Of a stretch of 64,000 nt of DNA, positions 17,237 to 27,208 are shown one piece after another. The stretch comes from Candidatus Electrothrix communis. Its GTDB lineage: Bacteria > Desulfobacterota > Desulfobulbia > Desulfobulbales > Desulfobulbaceae. A model generated the notes under the pieces. It saw only the letters and a list, made by a program, of their open reading frames with translations, made no database searches and was not told the DNA's origin. Position 1 is the stretch's first letter. Each line of letters opens with the position of its first letter. Location of the stretch: positions 4,541,501 through 4,605,500 of the forward strand of contig CP130629.1 of NCBI GenBank assembly GCA_030644725.1. The letters run 5' to 3'. The translations under genes were made by a program, and so were the position numbers.

Positions 17237-18637
17237 ATGAAATATATAAGCACCAGGGGCGGGATAGAGCCCATTGCATTTGATCAGGCAGTTATGATGG
17301 GCCTTGCGCGGGACGGGGGCTTGCTGCTCCCGGAAACCTTGCCCGCAGTGTCGGCACAGAAACTGGATGCCTGGCAGAATCTTCATTATAAGAATCTTGC
17401 CCTGGAGGTGTTGGATCTGTTCACCGGCGATATGCCGCGTCTTGATCTGGATGATTTGGTTGAGCGGTCCTACAGTTCCTTCCGCCATCCTCAGGTCACT
17501 CCGGTGCGTAAGACCGGTGATCTCTATATCATGGAGCTCTTCCACGGCCCGACGTTGGCCTTTAAGGACGTGGCCTTGCAGCTGCTCGGCAACCTGTTTG
17601 AGTATGAGCTGAAAAAGAGCGGCGGCTTCATGAATATCATCGGGGCCACTTCCGGCGATACCGGCAGTGCAGCCATCTACGGGGTTCGGGGGAAAAAAGG
17701 GATCAATATCTTTATCCTCCATCCGCACGGGCGTACCAGCCCGATCCAGGCCCTCCAGATGACCACGGTCACGGATGCCAATGTCTTTAATCTTGCCGTC
17801 AACGGCACTTTTGATGATGCTCAGGCCATAGTTAAAGAGCTGTTCAGTGATCTGGAATTCAAGGATCAATATCAGCTGGGTGCAATCAACTCCATTAACT
17901 GGGCTCGGGTCCTGGCTCAGGTGGTCTACTATGTCTTTGCCTTTCTCAAATTGCGCAAACAGGGCTTTGACTCGGTGGATTTTTCTGTGCCCACAGGGAA
18001 TTTCGGCGATATCTTTGCTGGTTATGTGGCTAAGAAGCTGCTGCCGGAAGGCTGCATCAACCGCTTGATCCTGGCCACCAATTCCAATGATATTCTAACC
18101 CGCTTTGTCAATAACGGCGATTATTCCATTGCCGGAGAGGTGACCCCGACCTTCAGTCCGTCTATGGATATCCAGATCGCCTCCAATTTTGAGCGCTATC
18201 TCTATTATCTGCATGATCAGGATGGTGCTAAGGTCAAGGCGGATATGGAGACTTTTGCCGCCACCGGGCGTATGGATCTTTCCGCCTTTGGGGAACAGGC
18301 TGGCCGTGACTTTTCCTCCTATTCTGTGTCTGAGGAAGAGACCATCGCCACGATCCGCCAATGCTATCAGGACCATAATTATCTGCTTGATCCCCATACG
18401 GCAATCGGTGTCCGGGCCGCGCAGGAGCTTAAGGAAGATCGGCCTGTGGTCTGTCTTGCCACGGCTCATCCGGCGAAATTCGGCGAGGCGGTGCAAAAGG
18501 CCACCGGTAATGAGGTGGAACTGCCGCCCGCCTTGGCCGGGTTAGCAGGGAAGGAGAGTCGTTGTGAGATCCTGGATGCGGATATTGCCTTGATTCGGGA
18601 ATATGTGGAGAAGAATGCGTTGGAGGGAGAAATTTAA
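17237..18637 (+). CDS. thrC: Threonine synthase
   Basis: The 466-residue PLP enzyme converts O-phosphohomoserine to threonine, the last step of threonine synthesis. The PLP lysine is in HGPTLAFKDVALQLLG (about residue 111), and the phosphate-binding and Ser/Thr-rich loop is GATSGDTGSAAIYG. The N-terminus MKYISTRGG and a late VCLATAHPAKF are typical of the fungal/E. coli-type group, as is the length. Start: ATG after GGAAGAGAAA. The two small genes downstream follow closely on the same strand. Confidence 0.97.
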   Translation: MKYISTRGGIEPIAFDQAVMMGLARDGGLLLPETLPAVSAQKLDAWQNLHYKNLALEVLDLFTGDMPRLDLDDLVERSYSSFRHPQVTPVRKTGDLYIMELFHGPTLAFKDVALQLLGNLFEYELKKSGGFMNIIGATSGDTGSAAIYGVRGKKGINIFILHPHGRTSPIQALQMTTVTDANVFNLAVNGTFDDAQAIVKELFSDLEFKDQYQLGAINSINWARVLAQVVYYVFAFLKLRKQGFDSVDFSVPTGNFGDIFAGYVAKKLLPEGCINRLILATNSNDILTRFVNNGDYSIAGEVTPTFSPSMDIQIASNFERYLYYLHDQDGAKVKADMETFAATGRMDLSAFGEQAGRDFSSYSVSEEETIATIRQCYQDHNYLLDPHTAIGVRAAQELKEDRPVVCLATAHPAKFGEAVQKATGNEVELPPALAGLAGKESRCEILDADIALIREYVEKNALEGEI

Positions 18638-18658
18638 ATCAACTCTAAAGTGATCGGT

Positions 18659-19060
18659 ATGAACAGACAAAGAATGCGGAATATTTTTTTGGCAATGATG
18701 TTGTCGGCCTGTGTAACTGGTGATGGATATTCGGCTGAAGATTCGAGGATGATGACGCAGCAGTCCCTTGTAGAGAAGTCGCTGCTGAAGTCAGAGCAGC
18801 TCTACTTAAAAGCAAGAAGTATCGCTTTTGATTTACAGGCAAAAGTTAAGTCCTTGACTCTGGAGAAGGAGGGTCTGTCAGAAGAGATTAATCGATTAAA
18901 ACAGGAGGTTGATAAGTTAAGGAGTGAAAATGATAAGCTGCGTAACGAGTGCTTCTCTCCTGAAAAGGAAAAGGCCGGTAATCTGAAACTGGAGATACTG
19001 GAAAAAAAGGTTGATAGGCTTGATCGGAAGATTAACTTGAACCCTTCGGAAGGGGAATAA
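18659..19060 (+). CDS. Small coiled-coil lipoprotein
   Basis: The roughly 133-residue product has an N-terminal signal with a lipobox-like LSAC (MNRQRMRNIFLAMMLSAC). The rest is almost one continuous coiled coil (SLTLEKEGLSEEINRLKQEV and DKLRSENDKLRNE heptads), then a basic tail. I chose ATG 18659; GTG 18650 is also in frame. It starts 21 bp after thrC and ends 1 bp before the next gene, so it is probably made together with the following membrane protein. Function unknown. Confidence 0.65.
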   Translation: MNRQRMRNIFLAMMLSACVTGDGYSAEDSRMMTQQSLVEKSLLKSEQLYLKARSIAFDLQAKVKSLTLEKEGLSEEINRLKQEVDKLRSENDKLRNECFSPEKEKAGNLKLEILEKKVDRLDRKINLNPSEGE

Positions 19061-19061
19061 T

Positions 19062-19448
19062 ATGCAAGATTTAATTGATCAGTTAGAATCATTACCCGTT
19101 TCATCGGTTTCAGAGGTTCATTCTCTTAACGACAGTATCAAGTTTTTCACGCAGCCGGTAGTTTGGTCAAGCACAATGTTATTTCTGATATCATGGATAG
19201 TATTTTCACTTCTGAGCAAAAATATCAGGGAAACCGATCATCATCCTTATGATCTTTTAATCACATTCGGCATTCCTTTTATAGTGTTGTGCTCAGTTTT
19301 TGCCGTTGTTCTGGCTCCGACGAAAGATTCCATTACTCCTATTGTCGGTCTGCTGGGTACAGTTGCAGGTTATTTGCTTGGAAGGAATGATAATACGAGG
19401 AGAACTAAGGAATATAAGGATACGTCAAATGATCGAACAGCTGAGTAG
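19062..19448 (+). CDS. Small membrane protein
   Basis: The 128-residue product has three predicted membrane segments (WSSTMLFLISWIVFSLL; LITFGIPFIVLCSVFAVVLA; ITPIVGLLGTVAGYLLG) and a charged C-terminal tail. It begins one base after the coiled-coil lipoprotein, so translation is likely coupled. The pair could form an inner membrane/periplasm unit. No family recognised. Confidence 0.6.
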   Translation: MQDLIDQLESLPVSSVSEVHSLNDSIKFFTQPVVWSSTMLFLISWIVFSLLSKNIRETDHHPYDLLITFGIPFIVLCSVFAVVLAPTKDSITPIVGLLGTVAGYLLGRNDNTRRTKEYKDTSNDRTAE

Positions 19449-19605
19449 TCTGGCCGGCAGGGAATGATTCGTGCCGGTGATATTCTTCCGGGAATGTTGC
19501 CGACCGTTTTCAAGGAAGCCGCAGAGGTGGTTTACGAATCGTCCGTCTTCCTTTTGTTTCCTCACCATCTGCTTCAGGTGATTGCTTCGACTCTTTTATA
19601 CGGAA

Positions 19606-20367
19606 TCAGGACACGGCCTGTTCTGACGCACCGTTCTCCTGATTTTCTTCAAAGAGCAGTACCCCCAGAGCAACACCGCTGATCACCGAATAGGTCGGGC
19701 CGATAAACCAGCCGATAATCGGGATCATGGTGAGGAGTAGACCAGCTGCGCCGAAAAAAAACATCTCGCCCTTTTTGCTCCACAATAGGGCAAAGGTCTG
19801 TTTCGGGGCCATGCCGCGACGGTCCAGGTAGGGATCGACAAAAGCGGCGCTGCTCAGGAACATCTGGAAGAAAAAGACCACGGCAGCGGATAGAAGCGCA
19901 CCTATAACCGGGAGAGCAGACAGCGCGAACCCGGCAATAACGACCAGCACGGACGCCAGCACTGTGACCAGCAGGATCAGGGACAGCCGTATCAACGAGG
20001 CCGGGATGCTTTGTCCGGTGGGAGTGGGTTTGCCGGTAAGAATGCATTCCGCCTCTTCAGAGATGAGGTCAAGAAAAGGGGTGAAGACCAGCAGCACAAG
20101 GCTGCGGAAGAGGATATACAATGGTCCCGCCGCCACAACGCTCAGGGCGATCCAGACTGCAAAGCCGATCCATTCGGTCCAGGTTTGCTCCGGGAAGAGC
20201 AGGTGCTGGAGATAATCGGACAGACCCCAGCCCAGCGCAAAGAAGCCTGCTATGGAAAGCGGAACCAGCAGGACGGAGATGGCGATGGGGAGGCGGAGTC
20301 TTTTCCACTGGCCGTGTTTCCAGAGGACTTCGTGGCCGACTTTAAAGGCTTTTATGGTTTTTTTCAT
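19606..20367 (-). CDS. EI24/CysZ-type membrane protein
   Basis: The 253-residue protein begins with an amphipathic stretch (AFKVGHEVLWKHGQWKRLRLPI) and has about six hydrophobic segments. This is the layout of the EI24 domain family that includes the sulfate permease CysZ. The loop FTPFLDLISEEAECILTG and the segment AAFVDPYLDRRGMAPKQTFALL are typical of the family. Transport of sulfate or sulfite would suit a sulfur-metabolising anaerobe, but no cys genes are adjacent, so substrate is unknown. Confidence 0.75.
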   Translation of the reverse strand: MKKTIKAFKVGHEVLWKHGQWKRLRLPIAISVLLVPLSIAGFFALGWGLSDYLQHLLFPEQTWTEWIGFAVWIALSVVAAGPLYILFRSLVLLVFTPFLDLISEEAECILTGKPTPTGQSIPASLIRLSLILLVTVLASVLVVIAGFALSALPVIGALLSAAVVFFFQMFLSSAAFVDPYLDRRGMAPKQTFALLWSKKGEMFFFGAAGLLLTMIPIIGWFIGPTYSVISGVALGVLLFEENQENGASEQAVS

Positions 20368-20658
20368 GGTGATCTCGGTTTATTGCGTATGGTTCGAAGT
20401 GTTGTTGCGTTGTTGCGGACATGAAGGGGTGGTTCGCGAACTGCCCATACAGCGTTCTTAGCGTCAATTTTTTCGTGTATTAATGAGGTGGCTCGCCCGT
20501 ACCTGCTCGATTTCCCTGTTGACATAGGAAGATATGCGTCGTAAGTTGGTCGATGCAAATATTTTTCCGATCACTTCGTTCGACTCTCGATAAAGGAGCA
20601 GGGCCGGGTTATTCGGAGTCACTACGGTCACTTCCAATTAATCAGTAGGAGGAGCTTC

Positions 20659-21216
20659 ATGAAAACGAAAATTAGGTTTACTTTGACGGCTGTTGCTTTC
20701 TTTTTTTCTCTCTGTCTTGTTCATCTGAGTGTGGCTGCAAACTATCCTGCCCCCAAGTATCAGGGCTACAGTCTTGACTGGTGCAAGACCTTTGAACACG
20801 AATGCGGAAAGCCTGCGGCTGATGCCTTCTGTCAGAACCAGGGCCATCACTCTGCCTTGGATTTTTCCAAGAAAAGCAGTATGCAGGTCGAAACCATGAC
20901 CATTCAGGATCATGCTATCTGTAATCCGCAACACCATCGCTGCGACTCGTTTAACTTTATCAAGTGCAAAGAAAAAGTTGCTGTGTTTAAAAGGCCGGAA
21001 TATCGAGGCTATCGTCTTGACTGGTGCAGGGACTTTGGACGCGAGTGCGGAAAGCCCGCAGCCGATGCCTTCTGTCAACGCAAAGGGTTCAGCAATGCTC
21101 TGAATTTTGTAAAAGCTACCGGAGTGAATGTTGCGACTATGGTTATTTCAAATAACGCCATCTGTAATCCGGCCCATCATCATTGTGACAGCTTCAAGGT
21201 TATTCGCTGTCAGTAA
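20659..21216 (+). CDS. Secreted two-repeat cysteine-rich protein
   Basis: The 185-residue product has a signal peptide (about 1-29). The mature part is two tandem repeats of about 78 residues. Each has six cysteines in the order LDWC, ECGKPAADAFC, AICNP, HxCDSF and a final C, enough for three disulfides per repeat. Conserved core: Y-x-G-Y-x-LDWC...ECGKPAADAFC. Start: ATG after GTAGGAGGAG, a strong site. A possible promoter is TTGACA at 20519. It is flanked by long intergenic DNA and is probably monocistronic. An extracellular or periplasmic disulfide-stabilised binding protein is plausible; function unknown. Confidence 0.75.
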   Translation: MKTKIRFTLTAVAFFFSLCLVHLSVAANYPAPKYQGYSLDWCKTFEHECGKPAADAFCQNQGHHSALDFSKKSSMQVETMTIQDHAICNPQHHRCDSFNFIKCKEKVAVFKRPEYRGYRLDWCRDFGRECGKPAADAFCQRKGFSNALNFVKATGVNVATMVISNNAICNPAHHHCDSFKVIRCQ

Positions 21217-21338
21217 GGAAACGCTGCTGAGGGCTTTGGGAGTCGGGGCTTGACAGGCTAGGTTTGCTTGAGTAACAACGAAATAGGGGGGACTTCCCTG
21301 CTCGTTTGATTTTATTGTCCTCAATCAGGCCTACGCGA

Positions 21339-21610
21339 CTAACTGCCGAACTGATCACCCTTTAAACCTTCAATCTCCTCCAGTGTCAGTCCGGTCATTG
21401 CCGCAATCTTTTCGATATCAAGCAGGCCGGATTGCAGGAGGTTGGCTGCAATTGCTTTTTTCTCCTTTCTTGCTTTCTCCTTCCCCTTCAGTATCCCGAT
21501 TTTCCAGGTGGACTCGACCATGCTGGCTTGATAGTGCAGATCATCCTGATACCGGGTGTATGCCCGGCGCTCTTCATCGGAAAGCTTCATGATGTCCAGC
21601 TCCTGCGTGT
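21339..21610 (-). pseudogene. C-terminal fragment of an Rpn-family (PDDEXK_2) nuclease/transposase
   Basis: The frame carries only the tail of an Rpn-type protein: LDIMKLSDEERRAYTRYQDD followed by a Lys/Glu helix (GILKGKEKARKEKKAIAAN) and the terminal LLQSGLLDIEKIAAMTGLTLEEIEGLK. The PD-(D/E)XK nuclease domain that should precede it is absent; the frame instead runs back into the end of the Roco pseudogene. A full-length relative is at 55793-56680 in this window. Confidence 0.75.
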
Positions 21611-21612
21611 GG

Positions 21613-23841
21613 CTATTTTCGTTCTTTTCGTAACAGGAAATCAAACACCGCATTAAGGTTAATTCCCACACCAAAGACTGAGGGCTCCAGTTTAAAGACG
21701 GTGTTCAGGGTCGAGCCAGTCTGGTTCATTGCGCCACCCTTCCGGTCTCTCTCAGCTAAGGCAACCATCTTCTCCCCCTCGCTTTGGCTGTCGAAATGGA
21801 CACCGGCGAGCAGTTCTCGCACACTGTACGCCTTATCCGTGCCTTCCGGGATAATTTTTTTCATCTCCTGTTTCGCATAGTTGAGCAGGGTTTGGTAGGC
21901 AACGCTGACCGTCGGGTTGTCCGGGAGCGGAATCCGTTCGCTCACCTTCAGGCCCTCAAAGCCGGTATGGAGTTCGCGGAAGGTGAGCCAGATCAGGGCG
22001 AGGAAGACCTTGCGCTCTGAGCCGTTGACCATGATTTGAATACGCCGGGCTTCGTTATCCGCCCGCACCACTGCGACGGCATCAAGCAGGGGGTGCTCCA
22101 GCACGACTCCGCTGCGCCAGCGCAGTTCGTCCTTGATTTCCTCATGTCGTTTGACGATAAAGCGGGGCATCATTGAGGGTGGGAAGAAGTCTTTATACTC
22201 AAGGAGAAAGCGGAGCGAACTCTGTTCGTCAAACTCAAAGGGCGGCTCTGAGACCGCGAGCAGATCCGGAATGAGCACCTCGTCTTTTGCCACCTCATAG
22301 CAGAGCTCGAACTTCTTCATCAGCTCGATAATGTAGACGTGATCAGCAGGGTAGTAGCGGTGTTCGTCCTCCTCCTGCCACGCCAGCAGATCCTTCATGT
22401 CATCAAGCCGGAGCAGGCCCTTGCGCTCGGCGACCAAGGGCGCGTTGATGATCCGGTACACCGCGCCGGTTACCCATTTGGGATCAAGGACGTGGTTATC
22501 GTTCAGTTAAAAGTCGGTGAAGTGAATGATCACGCCCAGGTCGTGGAGGAACTCGGCCAGCACAGTGCGACTGCTTTCGTCCTGCACCTTTGCTTGAAGA
22601 CAGATGTTCTCGAATTTTTCGTAGCTGATGCGAGGCTCATCCATCTCCTCCAGCTTCTCCTTTGCCCGGAACCAACTTGCGGGCCAGAGGTTCCTGGTCA
22701 GCGGCACCTTGTCCAGTTCCTCGCATAGGGCCTGGGTGAAGGCTTCCACGCCTTGTTCGATATGGCATGATGTGCGAAAGAAGCCCTTGATGAATGGGTA
22801 TTTTTTTTGGAGAAAAGGCCGGTTGAGGTCAAAACCGGGATTTACGTCCTGCTTATTGAGCACTACCAGTACCGGAGAGTCACCGCCAAAGGTCTCAATG
22901 CAGCGCAGCCAGTGTTCCGTGCGCTCGTCTTTTCTGCCGTCTAGGACCAGGACATAGAGGCTGCGACGGGAGAGGAAGAACTGGTGGGTGGCCTGCATGA
23001 TTTCCTGACCGCCGAAGTCCCAGAGCTTGCAGCGGATTTCTCGGTCTTGGCCTGCGGTCTTCCATTGCTTGATCCTGATGCCGTGGGTCATCGGTTCGTT
23101 CTCGTTGAACGGTTCGTTGCGCAGGAGTCGGGTGAGCGAGGTCTTGCCCGATGCGCCCTCACCCACGAGGATGACCTTGGCTTCGGCCAGTTCCTTTTTA
23201 TCTCCTTCGAGGTCGGCAAAGTAGTTGTGGATGGCTTCGATGCCTTGCTCTGCGATTTCTATAGGCGGGGAGGTAAGGGGGTTGCCAAAAAGGTAAAGTT
23301 CTTCTAAGTTCGGCAGTTCAAGAATTTCAGGAGGCAGGGAGGTAAGTTGGTTATAGCTAAGCTCAAGCTTGGAAAGATTAATTAGCTGTTTGACCTGATG
23401 GGGAAGATGGGTCAACTGATTGTTATCAAGGACAAGCTGGATAAGGCTGTTCATCTCAAAGAGTTCACAGGGCAGATGCTTTAGGTTACAGTCCCAGGCT
23501 TCAAGAAAGAAAAGGTTAGTTAGTCGACCAACCACAGAGGGCAGTTCTGTAAGCGTGTTCCCGCCAAGGCTAAGCGTGGTAAGGCTGGTCAGTTGTTCGA
23601 TTACAAAGGGCAATCCGGTTAGGTTGTTACTGCTGAGGTTAAGCCTAGTAAGATTGGTTAGGTGTATGATCGCAGGGGGCAACTCGGTTAGATTGTTACC
23701 GCTGAGGTCAAGCTTGGTGAGCTGCTTAAGCTGAAAGAGTCCCAAGGGTAGCTCTGTCAATTCTTGATCGAATAGATCAAGCTCCGTTGCCCCTGTCTCC
23801 TTTGCCTTCTCAATCCTCCGCAATGCCTCTTCATACCCCAT
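21613..23841 (-). pseudogene. Roco protein (LRR-Roc-COR) interrupted by one in-frame stop
   Basis: Starting at ATG 23841 (GGAGGGG 7 bp upstream), about eight leucine-rich repeats (LTELPPAIIHLTNLTRLNL type) lead into a Roc GTPase with G1 GEGASGKTS, G3 DFGGQE and G4 NKQD, then a COR domain. At 22507-22509 a single TAA follows VIIHFTDF; without a frame change the reading goes on LNDNHVLDPKWVTGAVYRII and through the rest of COR to 21613. One base change therefore separates it from an intact protein of about 741 residues. The truncated product would keep LRR and Roc but lose most of COR, the dimerisation part. Roco proteins are regulatory GTPases. Next to it is an Rpn fragment. Confidence 0.88.
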
Positions 23842-23989
23842 CGACTGCCCCTCCGTCCCTGTTTTCCCGGCGCGTTGCACCGGGCTGGTAAATATTGCCC
23901 ATTCAGGGCATATCCGCCGCTCCCCTTACCCCAAAGGGGCTATATTTATCCAGCGCAGGGTAACACCCTGTGCATGACTTCGGTGCATT

Positions 23990-25783
23990 TTACTGCTCCG
24001 ACTTCAAAACCGACAAAAACGCAGACTGCGGAATGTCCACATTACCCACCGTCTTCATCCGCTTCTTACCCGCCTTCTGCTTCTCCAGCAGCTTCCGCTT
24101 ACGAGAAATATCACCGCCGTAGCATTTGGCGGTCACGTCCTTACGCAAAGCAGCAACATTGGTTCGGGCCACGACGCTGCCGCCGATGGCCGCCTGGATC
24201 GCTATCTTGAACATCTGGCGCGGGATTTCCTCTTTCAGGCTCTCGCAGGCCTTGAGGCCGCGTTCGCGGGAACGATCCCGATGAGTGAGCTGGGACAGGG
24301 CATCTACCTTTTCGCTGTTGACCAGGATGTCCAGTTTGACCAGATCGCTGACTCGGTAGTCAATCATTTCGTAGTCAAAGGAGCCATAGCCCTGGGTCAC
24401 GGATTTCAGTTTATCATAGAAATCATAGATCACCTCGGCCAGGGGCAGCTCGCAGGAAAATTCGATCCGGCCCGGCATGGGGTAATGGTAGTTGGTGTTC
24501 TCGCCCCGCCGCTCCATGCAGAGATTCATGACCACGCCCATGTAGCGTTCCGGGATCAGAATGGTCGCCTTGATAAAGGGTTCTTCAATCCGGGCGATAG
24601 CACCGGGATCAGGAAAATGGGAGGGGTTATCCACTGTCAGCTCTGTACCGTCTTGGAGTTCCATTTGATAGCGGACTGAGGGCACGGTGAGTATTAGGGA
24701 TATGTCGAATTCGCGTTCCAGTCGCTCCTGGACAACCTCCAGATGAAGGAGGCCGAGAAAGCCGCAGCGGAAGCCGAAACCCAAGGCGGCAGAGGTGTCC
24801 TTTTGAAAGGTCAGGGCCGCATCGTTGAGCTTGAGTTTTTCCAGAGCAGCGGCCAGCTCTTCGTACTCATCCGTGGAAATCGGATAGATGGAGGAAAAGA
24901 CCACCTGCTGTACTTCCTGAAAACCGGGGAGCGGGGCAGGGCAGGGCCTGGCTTTGTGGGTGATGGTGTCGCCGGGTTTGGTATCGGAAACCGTTTTTAC
25001 GCCAGCAATAATATAGCCGACCTGGCCGGCACTCAGGCTTTTGCACGGGGTGCGCCGGAGGAGGAATTGGCCCACCTCTTCCACTTTGTACTCGGTCTTG
25101 TTGTGCATGAAATAGATCTGGTCGCCGGTGCGGAGGGTGCCGTTGATGATGCGCACCGAGATGACCGTGCCTCGGTAGGGGTCATAGTTGGCGTCAAATA
25201 TCATGCATTCAAGGGGCTTGTCAGGGTCGCCTTCAGGGGGCGGCAGGTGGGTGACAATAGCCTCTAGGATGTCGTGTACACCCACGCCAGTCTTGGCTGA
25301 GCATTTTTGAATAATATCGCCATCCAGGCCCAGGTCCTCCTCAATCTCATCAGCCACCTTTTCCGGTTCCGCTGCTGGCAGGTCAATCTTGTTGATCACT
25401 GGGATGATTTCCAGATCATTCTCCATCGCCAGATAGAGATTAGCCAGCGTTTGGGCCTCAATGCCCTGGGCCGCATCAACGAGCAACAGAGCGCCTTCGC
25501 AGGCAGCCAGGGCTCTGGAAACTTCGTAACTGAAATCCACATGGCCTGGGGTGTCGACCAGGTTTAAGGCATATTCCTGCCCGTCCGCTGCTATAAAAGG
25601 AAGGCAGATGGTCTGGCTCTTGATAGTGATGCCCCGTTCCCGTTCGATGTCCATGTTATCGAGGAGCTGATCTTTAAATTCCCGGGCGGTGACTAGCCCG
25701 CAAAGCTGGATCATCCGGTCGGACAGGGTGGACTTGCCGTGGTCGATATGGGCGATTACGCTGAAGTTACGTATGTTTTTCAT
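23990..25783 (-). CDS. lepA: Elongation factor 4 (LepA)
   Basis: The 597-residue translational GTPase back-translocates or helps remodel stalled ribosomes and affects initiation. G1 AHIDHGKSTLSDR, G3 DTPGHVDF and G4 NKIDLP are present. Domains II, III and V follow, with the LepA-specific C-terminus (GDISRKRKLLEKQKAGKKRM, then VDIPQSAFLSVLK). Length is normal. Encoded alone on the minus strand, divergent from rpoH across 355 bp. Confidence 0.98.
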   Translation of the reverse strand: MKNIRNFSVIAHIDHGKSTLSDRMIQLCGLVTAREFKDQLLDNMDIERERGITIKSQTICLPFIAADGQEYALNLVDTPGHVDFSYEVSRALAACEGALLLVDAAQGIEAQTLANLYLAMENDLEIIPVINKIDLPAAEPEKVADEIEEDLGLDGDIIQKCSAKTGVGVHDILEAIVTHLPPPEGDPDKPLECMIFDANYDPYRGTVISVRIINGTLRTGDQIYFMHNKTEYKVEEVGQFLLRRTPCKSLSAGQVGYIIAGVKTVSDTKPGDTITHKARPCPAPLPGFQEVQQVVFSSIYPISTDEYEELAAALEKLKLNDAALTFQKDTSAALGFGFRCGFLGLLHLEVVQERLEREFDISLILTVPSVRYQMELQDGTELTVDNPSHFPDPGAIARIEEPFIKATILIPERYMGVVMNLCMERRGENTNYHYPMPGRIEFSCELPLAEVIYDFYDKLKSVTQGYGSFDYEMIDYRVSDLVKLDILVNSEKVDALSQLTHRDRSRERGLKACESLKEEIPRQMFKIAIQAAIGGSVVARTNVAALRKDVTAKCYGGDISRKRKLLEKQKAGKKRMKTVGNVDIPQSAFLSVLKSEQ

Positions 25784-26138
25784 TTCTGTGATTATTTTTT
25801 ATTTCTGCCCGATTATGCAACACTGGGCGGTTATCATATATCCCTGCCGGGACGCTGCTTTTTGCCTGTCGTCCCTCTATCCACCTCTTTCCTCTCTAGG
25901 GGGCGAACGGCAGGGGACCGCCGTTTGATCAGCGGGAACAGACTTCCGGGAAGGTAGCATAAACAGGAGGAAATATAAACTCCTTCAGAAGGAAGAGCAC
26001 TGCTTTCCTGCGCTTTGGATATTTTTTGCCTTATTGCCGTGAACTTTTACAAAAAATGAGGTAGACTGTTTGATGATTGTCTGTCCGCAGACTGTAAATT
26101 GTTCGGGAACGGCTCTGAAGCCCTATCTTTTATAGATT
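25784..26138. other. Divergent lepA/rpoH intergenic region
   Basis: No gene is supported in these 355 bp. It must hold the promoters of lepA (minus) and rpoH (plus). I see an isolated AGGAGGAAAT near 25965 with no start codon at a useful distance, and no clear sigma-70 or heat-shock consensus for rpoH. Confidence 0.4.
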
Positions 26139-27101
26139 ATGAGTGAGGAAAAGAAGGTCAGTCAACAGTATCATCCTCTCGTGGTGACGTCCACCGACGA
26201 GAACCTACCAGCAGTCAGTAATCCGGCCCTCCATCGCTATCTTCAGGAAATCAGTCAGTATGAACTCCTGAGTCGCGAAGAGACCGATGAACTGGCGGTT
26301 TGTTTTAAGGAAACCGGCGATCCCGATGCTGCCTATCGGTTGGTTTCGTCGAACCTGCGCCTGGTGGTCAAGGTGGCTATGGATTTCCAGAAATATTGGA
26401 TGCAGAATTTCATGGATCTGATCCAGGAGGGGAATGTCGGCCTGGTTCAGGCAACCAAGAAGTTTGATCCCTATCGAGGGGTGAAATTTTCCTATTACGC
26501 CGCCTACTGGATCCGCGCCTATATCCTTAAATTCATCATGGATAATTGGCGGTTGGTGAAGATCGGCACAACCCAGGCCCAGCGTAAACTTTTCTTCAGT
26601 CTGAATAAAGAAAAAAAGCTGCTTGAGGCTCAGGGTTTTAAGCCTGATGTGAAACTGCTGGCTGAACGCCTGAACGTCAAAGAAAGCGAAGTCGTTGAGA
26701 TGGGTCAACGCATGGACGGCTGGGATGTTTCGCTGGAAGCCCCGGTGCGTAATGACTCGGAAGATGACCAGAAGAGTTTTCTTCCTCATCAGGGACCGGG
26801 GATAGAGGATATCGTGGCCGGTCATGAAGTTCGGGATCGTATATCCGGTGTGTTAGCCCGGCTGGACGGTGACCTGAACGAGAAAGAAAAAATTATTCTG
26901 ACAGAGCGCCTGCTGAATGATGAACCTGAGACCCTGCAGACCATTGCTGACAGGTTCGGTATCTCACGGGAACGAGTCAGGCAGATTGAAGCAAACCTTC
27001 TCAAAAAACTGAAAGGAATATTTGAGAAGGAATTGCCTGATGTCAAAGATTTTATCAGTTCCGAACGAATCGTGCCCGCAACCGGTTCCGACAGAGCGTA
27101 A
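26139..27101 (+). CDS. rpoH: Heat-shock sigma factor (RpoH type)
   Basis: The 320-residue sigma-70 family protein directs RNA polymerase to heat-shock promoters. Region 2.1-2.4 is visible (SNLRLVVKVAMDF; DLIQEGNVGLVQATKKFDPY; FSYYAAYWIRAYI). The RpoH box QRKLFFSLNKEKK follows directly, which separates it from RpoD and RpoS. Region 4 has TIADRFGISRERVRQIEANL. No strong ribosome-binding site precedes the ATG, which may point to leader-level control, as is known for E. coli rpoH. The window's Hsp70-GrpE cluster may be one of its targets, but no promoter match was confirmed. Confidence 0.92.
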   Translation: MSEEKKVSQQYHPLVVTSTDENLPAVSNPALHRYLQEISQYELLSREETDELAVCFKETGDPDAAYRLVSSNLRLVVKVAMDFQKYWMQNFMDLIQEGNVGLVQATKKFDPYRGVKFSYYAAYWIRAYILKFIMDNWRLVKIGTTQAQRKLFFSLNKEKKLLEAQGFKPDVKLLAERLNVKESEVVEMGQRMDGWDVSLEAPVRNDSEDDQKSFLPHQGPGIEDIVAGHEVRDRISGVLARLDGDLNEKEKIILTERLLNDEPETLQTIADRFGISRERVRQIEANLLKKLKGIFEKELPDVKDFISSERIVPATGSDRA

Positions 27102-27124
27102 TGTATTTGATAAGTAATAAATAA

Positions 27125-27144
27125 CCCCGCCCCTTGGGGCGGGG
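27125..27144. terminator. GC-rich hairpin after rpoH
   Basis: CCCCGCCCC TT GGGGCGGGG is a perfect 9-bp stem with a 2-nt spacer, 23 bp past the rpoH stop. On the plus strand it lacks a T-tract (GTAATAAAG follows), so termination may be weak. A related GCCCCGCCC/GGGGC hairpin follows the next gene. Confidence 0.5.
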
Positions 27145-27208
27145 GGTAATAAAGAAATTGTTTGGTGTTGCACCGCAGGTAGCGGGGTAGCAGACCCGGA
27201 GCTTCGCA

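Noticed and set aside
27110-27208. GC-rich structured stretch as a tRNA
   Set aside because: It is a simple palindrome; no cloverleaf or T-loop sequence was found.
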